This document shows positions 6,384 to 12,404 of a stretch of 12,404 bases of DNA, in pieces; the stretch's first letter is position 1; the number at the start of each line of letters is the position of its first letter. Both the position numbers and the translations under genes were made by a program. This DNA is from an uncultured Tissierellia bacterium (GTDB lineage Bacteria; Bacillota; Clostridia; Tissierellales; Peptoniphilaceae). The stretch lies in assembly GCA_947278105.1 (NCBI GenBank), contig CAMYOR010000019.1, positions 1-12,404 of the forward strand. The letters are read 5' to 3'. The notes beneath the pieces are model-generated. The model made no database searches. It saw only the letters and a program-made list of their open reading frames with translations, and was not told the origin of the DNA.

Positions 6384-7631
6384 ATGAATGAACAGCAGTT
6401 TTCAGAAAAACCGGAGGAAGTCATGACCGATTCGTGGAATTCCTCTTATCGAGATGATTTGCGAACCCGGGAATTGGTTCGGGATGAAATCAAAAAAGCA
6501 GGCTTAAAAAAGCCGTCCATTTTAAAAATGCTCACTCTTGTTTTGGTGGGAGCGATTATAGGAGGGCTGATTTCCTATAGCTTCCTCTCTCAGGGCCATT
6601 TTATAGCGAAAAACCCGGCCCGAAGGTCTGGTGGCGAGCCCCAAAAGATGGAAATTTCTCTTAAAGAAAATTCCACCGTGGAAAACGCCGTGGCGAAAAA
6701 GTGTCTGCCGTCCATTGTCGGCATTACGACCATTGCCCCCGGAATGAGTCAAAATCCCTTCCTTTTTGGGATCCCCCAGTATACGGAGTCGGTCGGCTCC
6801 GGAATTATTCTTTCCAAAGATGGATATATCCTTACCAATGCCCATGTCGTGGACAATGGGCAGGCAAAGAAGGTAACGGTTCTTTTAAACAGCAAGGAAG
6901 AAAAGCCGGCCAAACTCATTTGGGCCGACCCCACCCTGGACCTGGCGGTCATTCGGATCCAGGCCGAAGGGCTGGTACCCATTGAATTTGCCGGGACGGA
7001 TGAAATTCAGGTCGGAGATAAGGCCATTGCCATTGGAAATCCCCTTGGCCTAGACCTCCAGTCGACCTTAACCTCGGGATATATTTCGGGCCTCAATCGG
7101 TCCATTACCCTTCAGGACGGCAATGTCATGGACGGGCTTATTCAGACCGATGCGGCCATCAACTCTGGAAACTCTGGCGGGGCTTTGCTCAATGCCGAAG
7201 GAAAGCTTATTGGAGTCAATTCTGCCAAGCCCTCTTCTTCCGAGGGGATCGGTTTTGCCATTCCCGTCTCCACCGTACGGCCAATTGTCCGGAGAATTTT
7301 GGAATCCGGTTCCTATAAGCCCCTGTATCTGGGAGTTACCGGCTACAATGTCGAGACGGTCAATCAGATCAGCCAAACCCCCTTACCGGTCGGTTCCGGA
7401 GTGGTCGTGCGTTCGGTGATGAAGGGGTCTCCGGCCGAAAGTGCGGGCGTAAAAAAGGACGATATCATCCTTAATCTGGATGGCAAGAGCGTGGATTCGA
7501 TGAACGCTCTAAAGACCCTCCTTCTCCAGTATAAGCTGGAGGATAAGGCCAGCCTGACCGTCCTTCGGAAGGGAAAAGAAGTAAAACTCGAGATCATTTT
7601 TAAAGAATTTATCCCCCAGGAGGATAATTAA
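6384..7631 (+). CDS. htrA: Membrane-anchored HtrA/DegP-family serine protease
   Basis: The 415-residue protein has a cytosolic N-terminal tail (1-45), one membrane segment (about 46-68), a trypsin-like domain and a single C-terminal PDZ domain (about 335-407). The catalytic triad is complete: H154 in TNAHVVD, D186 in DPTLDLAVI, and S264 in NSGNSGGALL. The family degrades misfolded proteins outside the cytoplasmic membrane and is often stress-induced. The start is ATG 6384, with AGGAGGAAGG (6366-6375) eight bases upstream. An upstream in-frame TTG at 6345 would place that site inside the coding region and is rejected. The gene is divergent from the FemAB-like gene and precedes dnaX by about 110 bases. 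Gene naming among HtrA, HtrB and DegS homologues is conventional. Confidence 0.93.
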   Translation: MNEQQFSEKPEEVMTDSWNSSYRDDLRTRELVRDEIKKAGLKKPSILKMLTLVLVGAIIGGLISYSFLSQGHFIAKNPARRSGGEPQKMEISLKENSTVENAVAKKCLPSIVGITTIAPGMSQNPFLFGIPQYTESVGSGIILSKDGYILTNAHVVDNGQAKKVTVLLNSKEEKPAKLIWADPTLDLAVIRIQAEGLVPIEFAGTDEIQVGDKAIAIGNPLGLDLQSTLTSGYISGLNRSITLQDGNVMDGLIQTDAAINSGNSGGALLNAEGKLIGVNSAKPSSSEGIGFAIPVSTVRPIVRRILESGSYKPLYLGVTGYNVETVNQISQTPLPVGSGVVVRSVMKGSPAESAGVKKDDIILNLDGKSVDSMNALKTLLLQYKLEDKASLTVLRKGKEVKLEIIFKEFIPQEDN

Positions 7632-7663
7632 TAGAAGCTTCGCCTTCCTAACGAAGGAAAAAC

Positions 7664-7689
7664 GGCCCCTGCATTCACGGGGAGGGGCC
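7664..7689. other. Stem-loop between htrA and dnaX without a T run
   Basis: GGCCCCT (7664-7670) pairs perfectly with AGGGGCC (7683-7689) around a 12-base loop. A smaller CCTTC/GAAGG hairpin (7643-7647 with 7653-7657) precedes it. No T tract follows on either strand, so it is not a canonical intrinsic terminator. It could be a pause or processing site. No SRP RNA sequence was found here, although that gene often lies before dnaX in Firmicutes. Confidence 0.35.
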
Positions 7690-7741
7690 CCACTTAGCCC
7701 ATCAAAGCTTGAAGAGGGAAAAACCAGAACAGGGAGAAACT

Positions 7742-9439
7742 ATGAAAAAAGCGCTCTACCGGGCATTCCGGCCCAGAACCTTTGACGAGGTCCTGGGCCA
7801 GGACCATATTACCAGGGTATTAAAAAACCAGGTGAAAACGGGAAGGCCCGGCCATGCTTACCTATTTGCAGGAAGCCGGGGGACGGGGAAGACCTCCTCG
7901 GCTAAAATTTTTGCCCGAGCCATCAACTGCCTAAACCCCGTGGACGGGAATCCCTGCAATGAATGCGCCAACTGCAAGGCTATCTTAAATGAGACCAGCT
8001 TGGACGTGGTCGAGATGGATGCGGCTTCCAACCGGCGGATAGACGATATCCGGGAGCTCAGGGACAAGGTCCTCTATCCTCCGGCCCAGCTTAAATACAA
8101 GGTCTATATCATTGACGAAGCCCATATGATCACCATGGAGGCCTTTAACGCACTTTTGAAGATTATGGAAGAGCCTCCGGCCCACTTGATTTTTATCCTG
8201 GCGACCACGGATCCCCAGCAGATCCCGGTGACGATTCTCTCAAGGACCCAGCGCTATGAGTTCCGCCGGCTGGATATCAGTTCGATTGAAAAAAACCTCC
8301 TGCAGATCGGCCAGAAGGTGGATATTGCCATTGAGCCGCCCGCCCTCCACGCCCTGGCCCTGGCGGCGGACGGGTCAATGCGGGATGGCCTTTCTCTTTT
8401 AGACCAGCTTTTGGCATCGGGGACAAAAAAAATCCGGGAAGAAGATGTCGAAGAGGTCCTGGGAACCGTGGGCTATGAAGCCGTAGCTAAGATCAGCCGG
8501 GCGATCCTTTCCGATCAGAGGAGGGAAGTTTTGGCGATTTCAAACCAGCTCCTTTTAGAGGGAAAGGACGCTCACGTTTTACTCAGGGAGCTGATTGACT
8601 ACTTCCGCCTCCTTCTTCTGGTAAAGGCTTTGGGACCGGAAGATGCCCGCCTGCCGGTCGATGCCCTCCAGAAAAGGACCATGGAGGAGCTGGCGGGACT
8701 CTCTTCCATTGAGAGAATTTCTGATTCGATTGAGCTTCTCATTGAGGGAGAGCTTTTAATTCGCAAGGCGGATTTTGAAGAGGCCATCCTTCAGTCCACC
8801 CTAGTCCGACTGGTGGAATACATTCCCCAAAAAAACTGGCTTTCCCGGCTGGAGGCGGTGGAGGCCAAGCTTCTAAAAATCCAAAGAGAAGGCTTGGGGG
8901 AAAAGAGCCAAAAGCCGGCGGAAGAAGAAAAAAAGGAAGATCCTCTTCCGGAGGAGCCTTTAAAAGGTCCGGAACCGGAAAAAGTTATTAAAGAGGAGCC
9001 TCAAAAAGAGCCGATGGAACCGGCTCCCGCCAAGGAAAAAGAAGAGGCGCCCCCTAAAAAGGACCGGGAAAAAATTCAGTCCTGGTTCTTAGAGAACCGG
9101 AAAGACCTGGCGAAAGAGGCCGGGGCCCGAGCCATTGCCCCGGGAGCCTTTTTTGAGAAAATCGAGGAGGCGAGCCTCGAGGGAGAGGATCTTTTTCTGA
9201 TTCTTTCCGATGATTCCCAGGGAAAGCTGGTTTTAAAGCTGATCCAGGCCCATGAAGAGGACCTGAGTCTCCTTTTTGGGGAAAGGCTGGGAAAAGAGGT
9301 TCGTGCCCATGTCATGGGCAGGGAAGAGTGGTCTAATAGAGCGAAGGCTTCTCTTCCCCCATCCCGATCGGAGGAGGCGGATCCGGAAAAAAAGATCCGA
9401 GAAGTTTTTCCCCCGGACCTGTTAGACGTAAAGCCTTAG
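7742..9439 (+). CDS. dnaX: DNA polymerase III subunits tau/gamma (clamp loader ATPase)
   Basis: The 565-residue full-length product is the tau subunit, the ATPase that loads the sliding clamp and ties polymerase cores to the replisome. The AAA+ region has Walker A GSRGTGKT (44-51), a zinc module with C63, C72, C75 and C78, Walker B DEAH (125-128), sensor ATT (154-156), and the arginine finger in S167-R168-T169. The usual motif is SRC, so Thr replaces Cys. A lid and oligomerisation domain follow. A Glu/Lys/Pro-rich linker (about 385-450) leads to the C-terminal tau domain. The start is ATG 7742, with AGGGAGA just upstream; an in-frame TTG at 7709 lacks support. A slippery sequence in the linker probably yields a short gamma form (see 8929-8991). 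ybaB and recR lie downstream in the usual order. Confidence 0.96.
   Translation: MKKALYRAFRPRTFDEVLGQDHITRVLKNQVKTGRPGHAYLFAGSRGTGKTSSAKIFARAINCLNPVDGNPCNECANCKAILNETSLDVVEMDAASNRRIDDIRELRDKVLYPPAQLKYKVYIIDEAHMITMEAFNALLKIMEEPPAHLIFILATTDPQQIPVTILSRTQRYEFRRLDISSIEKNLLQIGQKVDIAIEPPALHALALAADGSMRDGLSLLDQLLASGTKKIREEDVEEVLGTVGYEAVAKISRAILSDQRREVLAISNQLLLEGKDAHVLLRELIDYFRLLLLVKALGPEDARLPVDALQKRTMEELAGLSSIERISDSIELLIEGELLIRKADFEEAILQSTLVRLVEYIPQKNWLSRLEAVEAKLLKIQREGLGEKSQKPAEEEKKEDPLPEEPLKGPEPEKVIKEEPQKEPMEPAPAKEKEEAPPKKDREKIQSWFLENRKDLAKEAGARAIAPGAFFEKIEEASLEGEDLFLILSDDSQGKLVLKLIQAHEEDLSLLFGERLGKEVRAHVMGREEWSNRAKASLPPSRSEEADPEKKIREVFPPDLLDVKP
8929..8991 (+). other. dnaX: Probable programmed -1 frameshift site in dnaX
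   Basis: The heptamer A-AAA-AAG (8929-8935) is in the correct register, with zero-frame codons GAA AAA AAG (residues 396-398), exactly as in E. coli dnaX. Five bases later TCCTC (8941-8945) can pair with GAGGA (8951-8955). Alternatively TTCCGGA (8946-8952) pairs with TCCGGAA (8968-8974), with an inner CCTT/AAGG stem and a four-base bulge. After a -1 slip, 18 codons are read before TAA at 8989-8991, giving a 416-residue product. That is close in size to E. coli gamma (431). No clear Shine-Dalgarno-like stimulator was seen upstream. Confidence 0.75.
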
Positions 9440-9496
9440 GGCCGGCCCCACGGGGAGGGGAAAATAGGGTAAGATAGAGAAAGGTTTTTACTGGAA

Positions 9497-9519
9497 GGGG
9501 CCTTCGGGCACCCGTTTTT
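9497..9519 (+). terminator. Terminator or attenuator between dnaX and ybaB
   Basis: GGGGCC (9497-9502) pairs with GGC and CCC (9507-9509 and 9511-9513), with one bulged A. The loop is a C(TTCG)G tetraloop, and G plus five T residues (9515-9519) follow. It lies about 40 bases before the ybaB start in the 119-base gap, so it could reduce dnaX read-through into ybaB-recR. Confidence 0.55.
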
Positions 9520-9558
9520 CCGAAGAGGAATGAAAAGATCAATCAGCGTGGAGGGAAC

Positions 9559-9900
9559 ATGACAAAGCGTAATTTTGGCGGATACAGCGGGGGGATGAAC
9601 CGCACGAATATGATGCGTCAAATGCAAAAATTGCAAAAGGAAATGGAAGAAACCCAGGCCAAGGTCAAATCGACGGTCATGGAGGCATCTGCCGGCGGCG
9701 GAATGGTCAAGGTATCCATGAATGGGGACCGGGAGCTTTTAAGCGTAGAAATCAATCCCGATGCCGTGGATCCCGATGATGTGGAAATGCTTCAGGACAT
9801 GATCATGGTTGCCGTCAATGATGTCTTAAAGCAGGCCGGCGATCTCAATGAAAAAGAGATGGGAAGGCTCACCGGCGGGCTGAGTATTCCCGGTTTATGA
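9559..9900 (+). CDS. ybaB: YbaB/EbfC nucleoid-associated protein
   Basis: A 113-residue protein of the small DNA-binding YbaB/EbfC family. It has a Gly-rich N-terminal tail, then the MMRQMQKLQKEMEETQAKV helix, and the family core EASAGGGMVKVSMNGDRELLSVEINPDAVDPDDVEMLQDMI. A second helix contains VNDVLKQA, and the protein ends in LTGGLSIPGL. Members form a tweezer-like dimer that binds DNA and are thought to help organise the nucleoid. GGAGGG ends three bases before ATG 9559. An internal ATG at 9595 is possible, but the Gly-rich tail it would remove is common in Firmicute homologues. Its position between dnaX and recR is the conserved one, and the stop overlaps the recR start as ATGA. Confidence 0.93.
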   Translation: MTKRNFGGYSGGMNRTNMMRQMQKLQKEMEETQAKVKSTVMEASAGGGMVKVSMNGDRELLSVEINPDAVDPDDVEMLQDMIMVAVNDVLKQAGDLNEKEMGRLTGGLSIPGL

Positions 9901-10514
9901 TCAGCGAATATCCGGAGACGGTGGAGAATTTAATTAATCAGTTCCGCCGCCTTCCGACCATTGGACGAAAGACGGCTCAGAGGATTGTCCTCAGCCTGAT
10001 TCACCGGAAGCCTGAGGAATTGGAAGCCTTAGCCGGGGCCCTTCTTGCGGTAAAGGAGAAAATTCATCCCTGTCCAATTTGCGGCAATATCACCGATCAG
10101 AAGATCTGCTCCATTTGTTCAGATCCAAAGAGGGACGGGTCTAAGCTATGCGTCGTGGAGGATGTGCAAAATCTCCTGGCGGTGGAGAGGGGCAAATCTT
10201 ACCGGGGCCTCTACCATGTTTTAAAGGGGCTGATTTCTCCCATGAAAGACCTGGGACCCAGTGAAATTGGAGTGGATGAGCTCCTTGGCCGGATTTCGAA
10301 AAGCCGAGAAGAGGGTCAGCCCATTCAAGAGGTGATTTTAGCCATTTCGCCCACTGTTGAAGGAGAAACGACCATGCTTTTTTTGGCCGGCCTTCTCCAC
10401 CGGGAGGATATTACCGTCACCCGGATTGCCAGCGGCATTCCGGTGGGAGGAAGCCTGGAATACTACGATGAACTTACCCTCTCCCGAGCCCTGGAGGATC
10501 GCAGGTCAATCTAA
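9897..10514 (+). CDS. recR: Recombination mediator protein RecR
   Basis: The 205-residue protein has the standard RecR layout and length. A helix-hairpin-helix segment (LPTIGRKTAQR, about 19-29) comes first, then a four-cysteine zinc finger (C59, C62, C71, C74). A Toprim domain begins at LCVVEDVQNL (84-93), and the C terminus contains ASGIPVGGSLEYYDELTLSRAL. With RecO, and in some bacteria RecF, it helps load RecA onto SSB-coated single-stranded DNA in gap repair. The hairpin motif has Thr where many homologues have Gly (LPGIG). The start codon overlaps the ybaB stop, so the two are translationally coupled. No T-rich terminator follows on the plus strand; the hairpin downstream serves the tRNA on the other strand. 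Confidence 0.96.
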   Translation: MISEYPETVENLINQFRRLPTIGRKTAQRIVLSLIHRKPEELEALAGALLAVKEKIHPCPICGNITDQKICSICSDPKRDGSKLCVVEDVQNLLAVERGKSYRGLYHVLKGLISPMKDLGPSEIGVDELLGRISKSREEGQPIQEVILAISPTVEGETTMLFLAGLLHREDITVTRIASGIPVGGSLEYYDELTLSRALEDRRSI

Positions 10515-10576
10515 AGGGGAGAGGATCCCGGGGATATCTGCTTTAAATTTGGTGGCCGGAAAGAAAATTTAGGCAG

Positions 10577-10611
10577 AAAAAAGCCGCTTGAAATCGAAAT
10601 TTCAAGCGGCT
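10577..10611 (-). terminator. Intrinsic terminator of tRNA-Val
   Basis: A perfect 13-base stem (10582-10594 with 10599-10611) has a four-base loop that reads TTCG on the minus strand. It is followed on that strand by a T run (complement of the A residues at 10577-10581). It begins three bases after the mature tRNA 3' end. On the plus strand no T run follows, so it works mainly for the tRNA. Confidence 0.92.
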
Positions 10612-10614
10612 ATG

Positions 10615-10688
10615 TGGACCACACTGGAATCGAACCAGCGACCTCCACGATGTCAACGTGGCGCTCTAACCAACTGGGCTAATGGTCC
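10615..10688 (-). tRNA. tRNA-Val (anticodon GAC)
   Basis: The 74-base cloverleaf folds completely on the minus strand. The acceptor is GGACCAT/GTGGTCC, and the D arm is GCCC/GAGC with one C-A mismatch at position 12-23. The anticodon stem is CCACG/CGTGG with loop TTGACAT, the variable loop is AGGTC, and the T arm is GCTGG/CCAGT with loop TTCGATT. Anticodon GAC reads GUC and GUU valine codons, and the discriminator base A73 is normal for tRNA-Val. CCA is not encoded, so it must be added by the CCA-adding enzyme. The gene is single, with its own promoter and terminator. Confidence 0.95.
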
Positions 10689-10698
10689 ATGCTTGTTG

Positions 10699-10727
10699 AT
10701 TATAGCAAGAGAAGCGCCTGATTGCAA
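10699..10727 (-). promoter_or_regulatory. Housekeeping promoter of tRNA-Val
   Basis: On the minus strand TTGCAA (10727-10722), an exact 17-base spacer, and TATAAT (10704-10699) preceded by TGC (extended -10) form a near-consensus sigma-70/SigA promoter. The -10 box lies ten bases before the mature tRNA 5' end, leaving a leader of only a few bases. Confidence 0.88.
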
Positions 10728-10811
10728 ATTCTTTTTTAATTTTATAAAAAAAGGGTGAAGGATAATAAATTGTTCAGGATAAAGGAAAAAACGCCTTTAA
10801 AAGGAGGCGGA

Positions 10812-12005
10812 ATGAAAAAATGGAGGGGGGGCCTGGGGGCCTTGGCATTGGCCTTGGCTCTGACGGCCTGCACCGGCCCGGGAAAGGAGAAGGCTTCAAA
10901 CGAGACTTCCTCTTTGGAGATTTCTTCGGAAGCGGGGGAAAATCCATCCGGAATTATCGGGAAAAAAATCGAAGACCTTCGAAACGAGCCGGTAGAAGGC
11001 CAGGGCCAGTGGGTTGAATCGGTGGATGGAGAGAAGTTTTTAAAGGAATCGGCGACTTTCTACGATACCTTCGACACCATTATTTCGGTTACCTATTTTA
11101 CCCAAAGTCAGGAAGCCTTTGACCGGTATGTAAAAATGACCCACCAGGAATTTCAGCGGCTTCACCAGCTTTTTGACACCTTTCATAACGTGGAAGGCGG
11201 GGTGAATGCCAAAACGATCAATGATCAGGCGGGAAAAGCTCCTGTGAAGGTGCCGGATGAGCTTTATGACCTTATCTCTTTTTCCCTTCGCCATTATGAA
11301 GATGTTTCAAAAAAAGTCGATATTGGGATTGGCCGGGCCGTGGCCCTATGGAACCAGGGTCGGGAAGAAAAGAAGGTTCCCGACCTGCAAAAGCTCAAGG
11401 AGATTTCCCAACACATTGATCCGGCAAACATCATCTTGGATGATAAAGAAAAGACGGTTTTTATCAAGGATCCGGAGATGGCCCTGGATCTTGGGGCTGT
11501 GGGAAAGGGTTATGCCACGGAGCTGGTGGCGAAAAAGCTGGAGGCGGAAGGCCTGGGCCATGGCCTAATTAGCGCCGGAGGCAATGTCCGCACGATTGGC
11601 GGGCCCATTGACGGGAGAAAGGAATGGACGGTGGGGATTGCGGATCCTCGGGCCGATGAAGATTCAGCAATGGCCTGTACGGTCCAGGTGGGGCCCGGGA
11701 TGTCCGTGGTTACATCCGGGGATTATCAGCGGTACTTTATCGTTGACGGGATTCGCTACCATCACATTTTAAATCCAAAGACTCTTCAGCCCCAAACCCT
11801 CTATCCTTCGGTTACCGTGGTCACCCAAGATTCCGGCTTGGCCGACCTTCTTTCCACCGCCTTTTTCCTCTCCACAAAGGAAGAGGCGAAAGAAATTCGA
11901 GACCGGTTTTCCAATGAAAAGATTGAGCTCATATGGGTGGATGAAAATGACAAGGTTTCTTCCACTCCGGACCTTGAAAAGAAAATACAGGTTCCTTCGA
12001 AATAA
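10812..12005 (+). CDS. apbE: FAD:protein FMN transferase (ApbE), lipoprotein
   Basis: The 397-residue protein begins with a lipoprotein signal: MKKWRGG, a hydrophobic run, then lipobox L-T-A-C with lipidated C20. A low-complexity linker (about 21-75) leads to the ApbE domain. It shows FYDTFDTIISVTY (83-95), DLGAVGKGYA (226-235), SAGGN (254-258), WTVGIADPR (272-280), SVVTSGDYQRYF (298-309) and HHILNPKT (317-324). DSGLAD (340-345) comes near the end. ApbE moves FMN from FAD onto a Thr or Ser of exported flavoproteins such as RnfG, RnfD or NqrC, outside the membrane. The target gene is not in the window. Asn replaces the more usual Asp in the HIIDP-type motif. The start is ATG 10812, with AAGGAGG four bases upstream; a GTG at 10755 would spoil the signal peptide. 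Confidence 0.93.
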   Translation: MKKWRGGLGALALALALTACTGPGKEKASNETSSLEISSEAGENPSGIIGKKIEDLRNEPVEGQGQWVESVDGEKFLKESATFYDTFDTIISVTYFTQSQEAFDRYVKMTHQEFQRLHQLFDTFHNVEGGVNAKTINDQAGKAPVKVPDELYDLISFSLRHYEDVSKKVDIGIGRAVALWNQGREEKKVPDLQKLKEISQHIDPANIILDDKEKTVFIKDPEMALDLGAVGKGYATELVAKKLEAEGLGHGLISAGGNVRTIGGPIDGRKEWTVGIADPRADEDSAMACTVQVGPGMSVVTSGDYQRYFIVDGIRYHHILNPKTLQPQTLYPSVTVVTQDSGLADLLSTAFFLSTKEEAKEIRDRFSNEKIELIWVDENDKVSSTPDLEKKIQVPSK

Positions 12006-12046
12006 AAAATCCACTGGCTTTTTCTTTGAAAGCCAGTGGATTTTTT
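12004..12046. terminator. Bidirectional terminator between apbE and the M29 aminopeptidase gene
   Basis: An 18-base perfect inverted repeat (12004-12021 with 12029-12046) has a 7-base loop. The outer arms are A6 and T6, so it ends transcripts in both directions. The repeat begins within the apbE stop codon, and the convergent gene ends 47 bases beyond. Confidence 0.92.
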
Positions 12047-12092
12047 GAATAGGATTTTAAGGGAAAAATTTTTAGACCCGGGAAAAGAAGGA

Positions 12093-12388
12093 TTAAAAGG
12101 CAAAGTTTCCGTCCAGGAAGACCGGGATTTCCTCTCCTTGGCTTGTTTTTCCAGTGATCTTTAAATCCTTGCTGCCGACCATAAAGTCCACATGGACCTG
12201 GGCAGAGTTTGCGCCGGCATGGGTCAGTTCTTCCTCCGTCATGGCAGCGCCTCCCTCAAGGCAGGTCGGATAGGCGGCCCCCAGGGCAAAGTGACAGGAG
12301 GCATTTTCGTCAAAAAGGGTGTTAAAGAAGAGGAGGCCGGAATTTGAAATCGGGGAATCATAGGGAACCAGAGCGCATTCCCCTAAGC
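12093..12388 (-). CDS. M29-family metal-dependent aminopeptidase, C-terminal part
   Basis: The frame ends in TAA (12095-12093) and gives about 98 residues of genuine sequence before the adapter at the right edge. They match the C terminus of peptidase family M29 (AmpS/PepS, thermophilic aminopeptidase type): LGECALVPYDSPISNSG, LFFNTLFDENASCHFALGAAYP, EEELTHAGANSAQVHVDFMVGS, and a final FLDGNFAF. Metal ligands of the family are visible as E in LGE, H in SCHFALG, Y seven residues later, and H and D of HVDF. The enzyme removes N-terminal residues from peptides in the cytosol using two metal ions. The N-terminal three quarters are missing because the sequence stops. The frame would hit TAA inside the adapter, which is an artefact and not a real truncation. 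Confidence 0.92.
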
Positions 12389-12404
12389 CTGTCTCTTATA
12401 CACA
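12389..12404. other. Nextera/Tn5 mosaic-end adapter remnant
   Basis: The last 16 bases, CTGTCTCTTATACACA, are identical to the first 16 of the 19-base Tn5 mosaic end used in Nextera library adapters. They replace the expected coding sequence of the aminopeptidase and are best read as untrimmed adapter at a contig end. Confidence 0.93.

Noticed and set aside
6522..6845. Open frame of 107 codons antisense to htrA
   Set aside because: It lies wholly inside a well-supported gene on the other strand, has no ribosome binding site and shows no recognisable domain. Similar antisense frames over trxB, dnaX and apbE were dropped for the same reason.
7632..7741. Possible SRP RNA (ffs) gene upstream of dnaX, as in many Firmicutes
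   Set aside because: The conserved GGTCCGGAAGGAAGCAGC-type core is absent and the gap is too short once the ribosome binding site is excluded.
8288..8296. A-AAA-AAC slippery-like heptamer in the dnaX ATPase region
   Set aside because: It is in register, but a -1 slip would truncate the protein within the AAA+ module. No hairpin follows at a suitable distance, so a useful product is unlikely.
10515..10614. Terminator for recR on the plus strand
   Set aside because: The strong hairpin at 10582-10611 has no T run on the plus strand; its T run is on the minus strand, which assigns it to the tRNA.
12093..12404. Genuine truncation or pseudogene of the M29 aminopeptidase
   Set aside because: The in-frame stop lies within the adapter remnant and the genuine part has intact metal ligands, so the gene is simply cut by the contig end.

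Overview
The window is ordinary chromosomal DNA from a Gram-positive bacterium of the Firmicutes, most likely an anaerobe of the Clostridia. This is inferred from gene content and not proven. The clues are strong purine-rich ribosome binding sites, a FemAB-type peptidoglycan aminoacyltransferase, an ApbE lipoprotein, a membrane-anchored single-PDZ HtrA, the dnaX-ybaB-recR block, an M29 aminopeptidase, and a thioredoxin reductase that lacks NADPH-binding motifs (a clostridial trait). Base composition looks close to half GC. No prophage, IS element, CRISPR array or plasmid gene is visible, and no gap without a gene exceeds about 255 bases.

Layout. The left edge holds the last 128 codons of phosphate acetyltransferase (pta), followed by a strong bidirectional terminator shared with the convergent nicotinate phosphoribosyltransferase gene (pncB, minus strand). 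A divergent intergenic region separates pncB from a plus-strand pair: a TrmH/SpoU-family RNA methyltransferase and an HAD phosphatase of the phosphoglycolate phosphatase type. Next come thioredoxin and its reductase, two bases apart. A hairpin-rich intergenic region carries two near-identical 18-base repeats. It is followed by a minus-strand FemAB-like gene and, divergently, by htrA. Then come dnaX, ybaB and recR, the last two overlapping by ATGA. A minus-strand tRNA-Val(GAC) has its own textbook promoter and terminator. A lipoprotein ApbE flavin transferase is next, and the right edge carries the C-terminal part of an M29 aminopeptidase on the minus strand. The last 16 bases match the Nextera/Tn5 mosaic-end adapter, so the window very probably ends at an assembly artefact.

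Function. dnaX (clamp loader), ybaB (nucleoid protein) and recR (recombinational repair) form a conserved replication and repair neighbourhood. Thioredoxin and its reductase form a self-contained redox module. The other genes are housekeeping genes for acetate metabolism, NAD salvage, RNA modification, cell-wall branching, envelope proteolysis, flavinylation and peptide breakdown.

The two most interesting points are these. dnaX carries an in-register A-AAA-AAG slippery heptamer followed by strong hairpins and a -1-frame stop, so it probably makes both tau-like and gamma-like products. The trxB-like protein lacks both pyridine-nucleotide motifs and fits the ferredoxin-dependent flavin thioredoxin reductase (FFTR) type.
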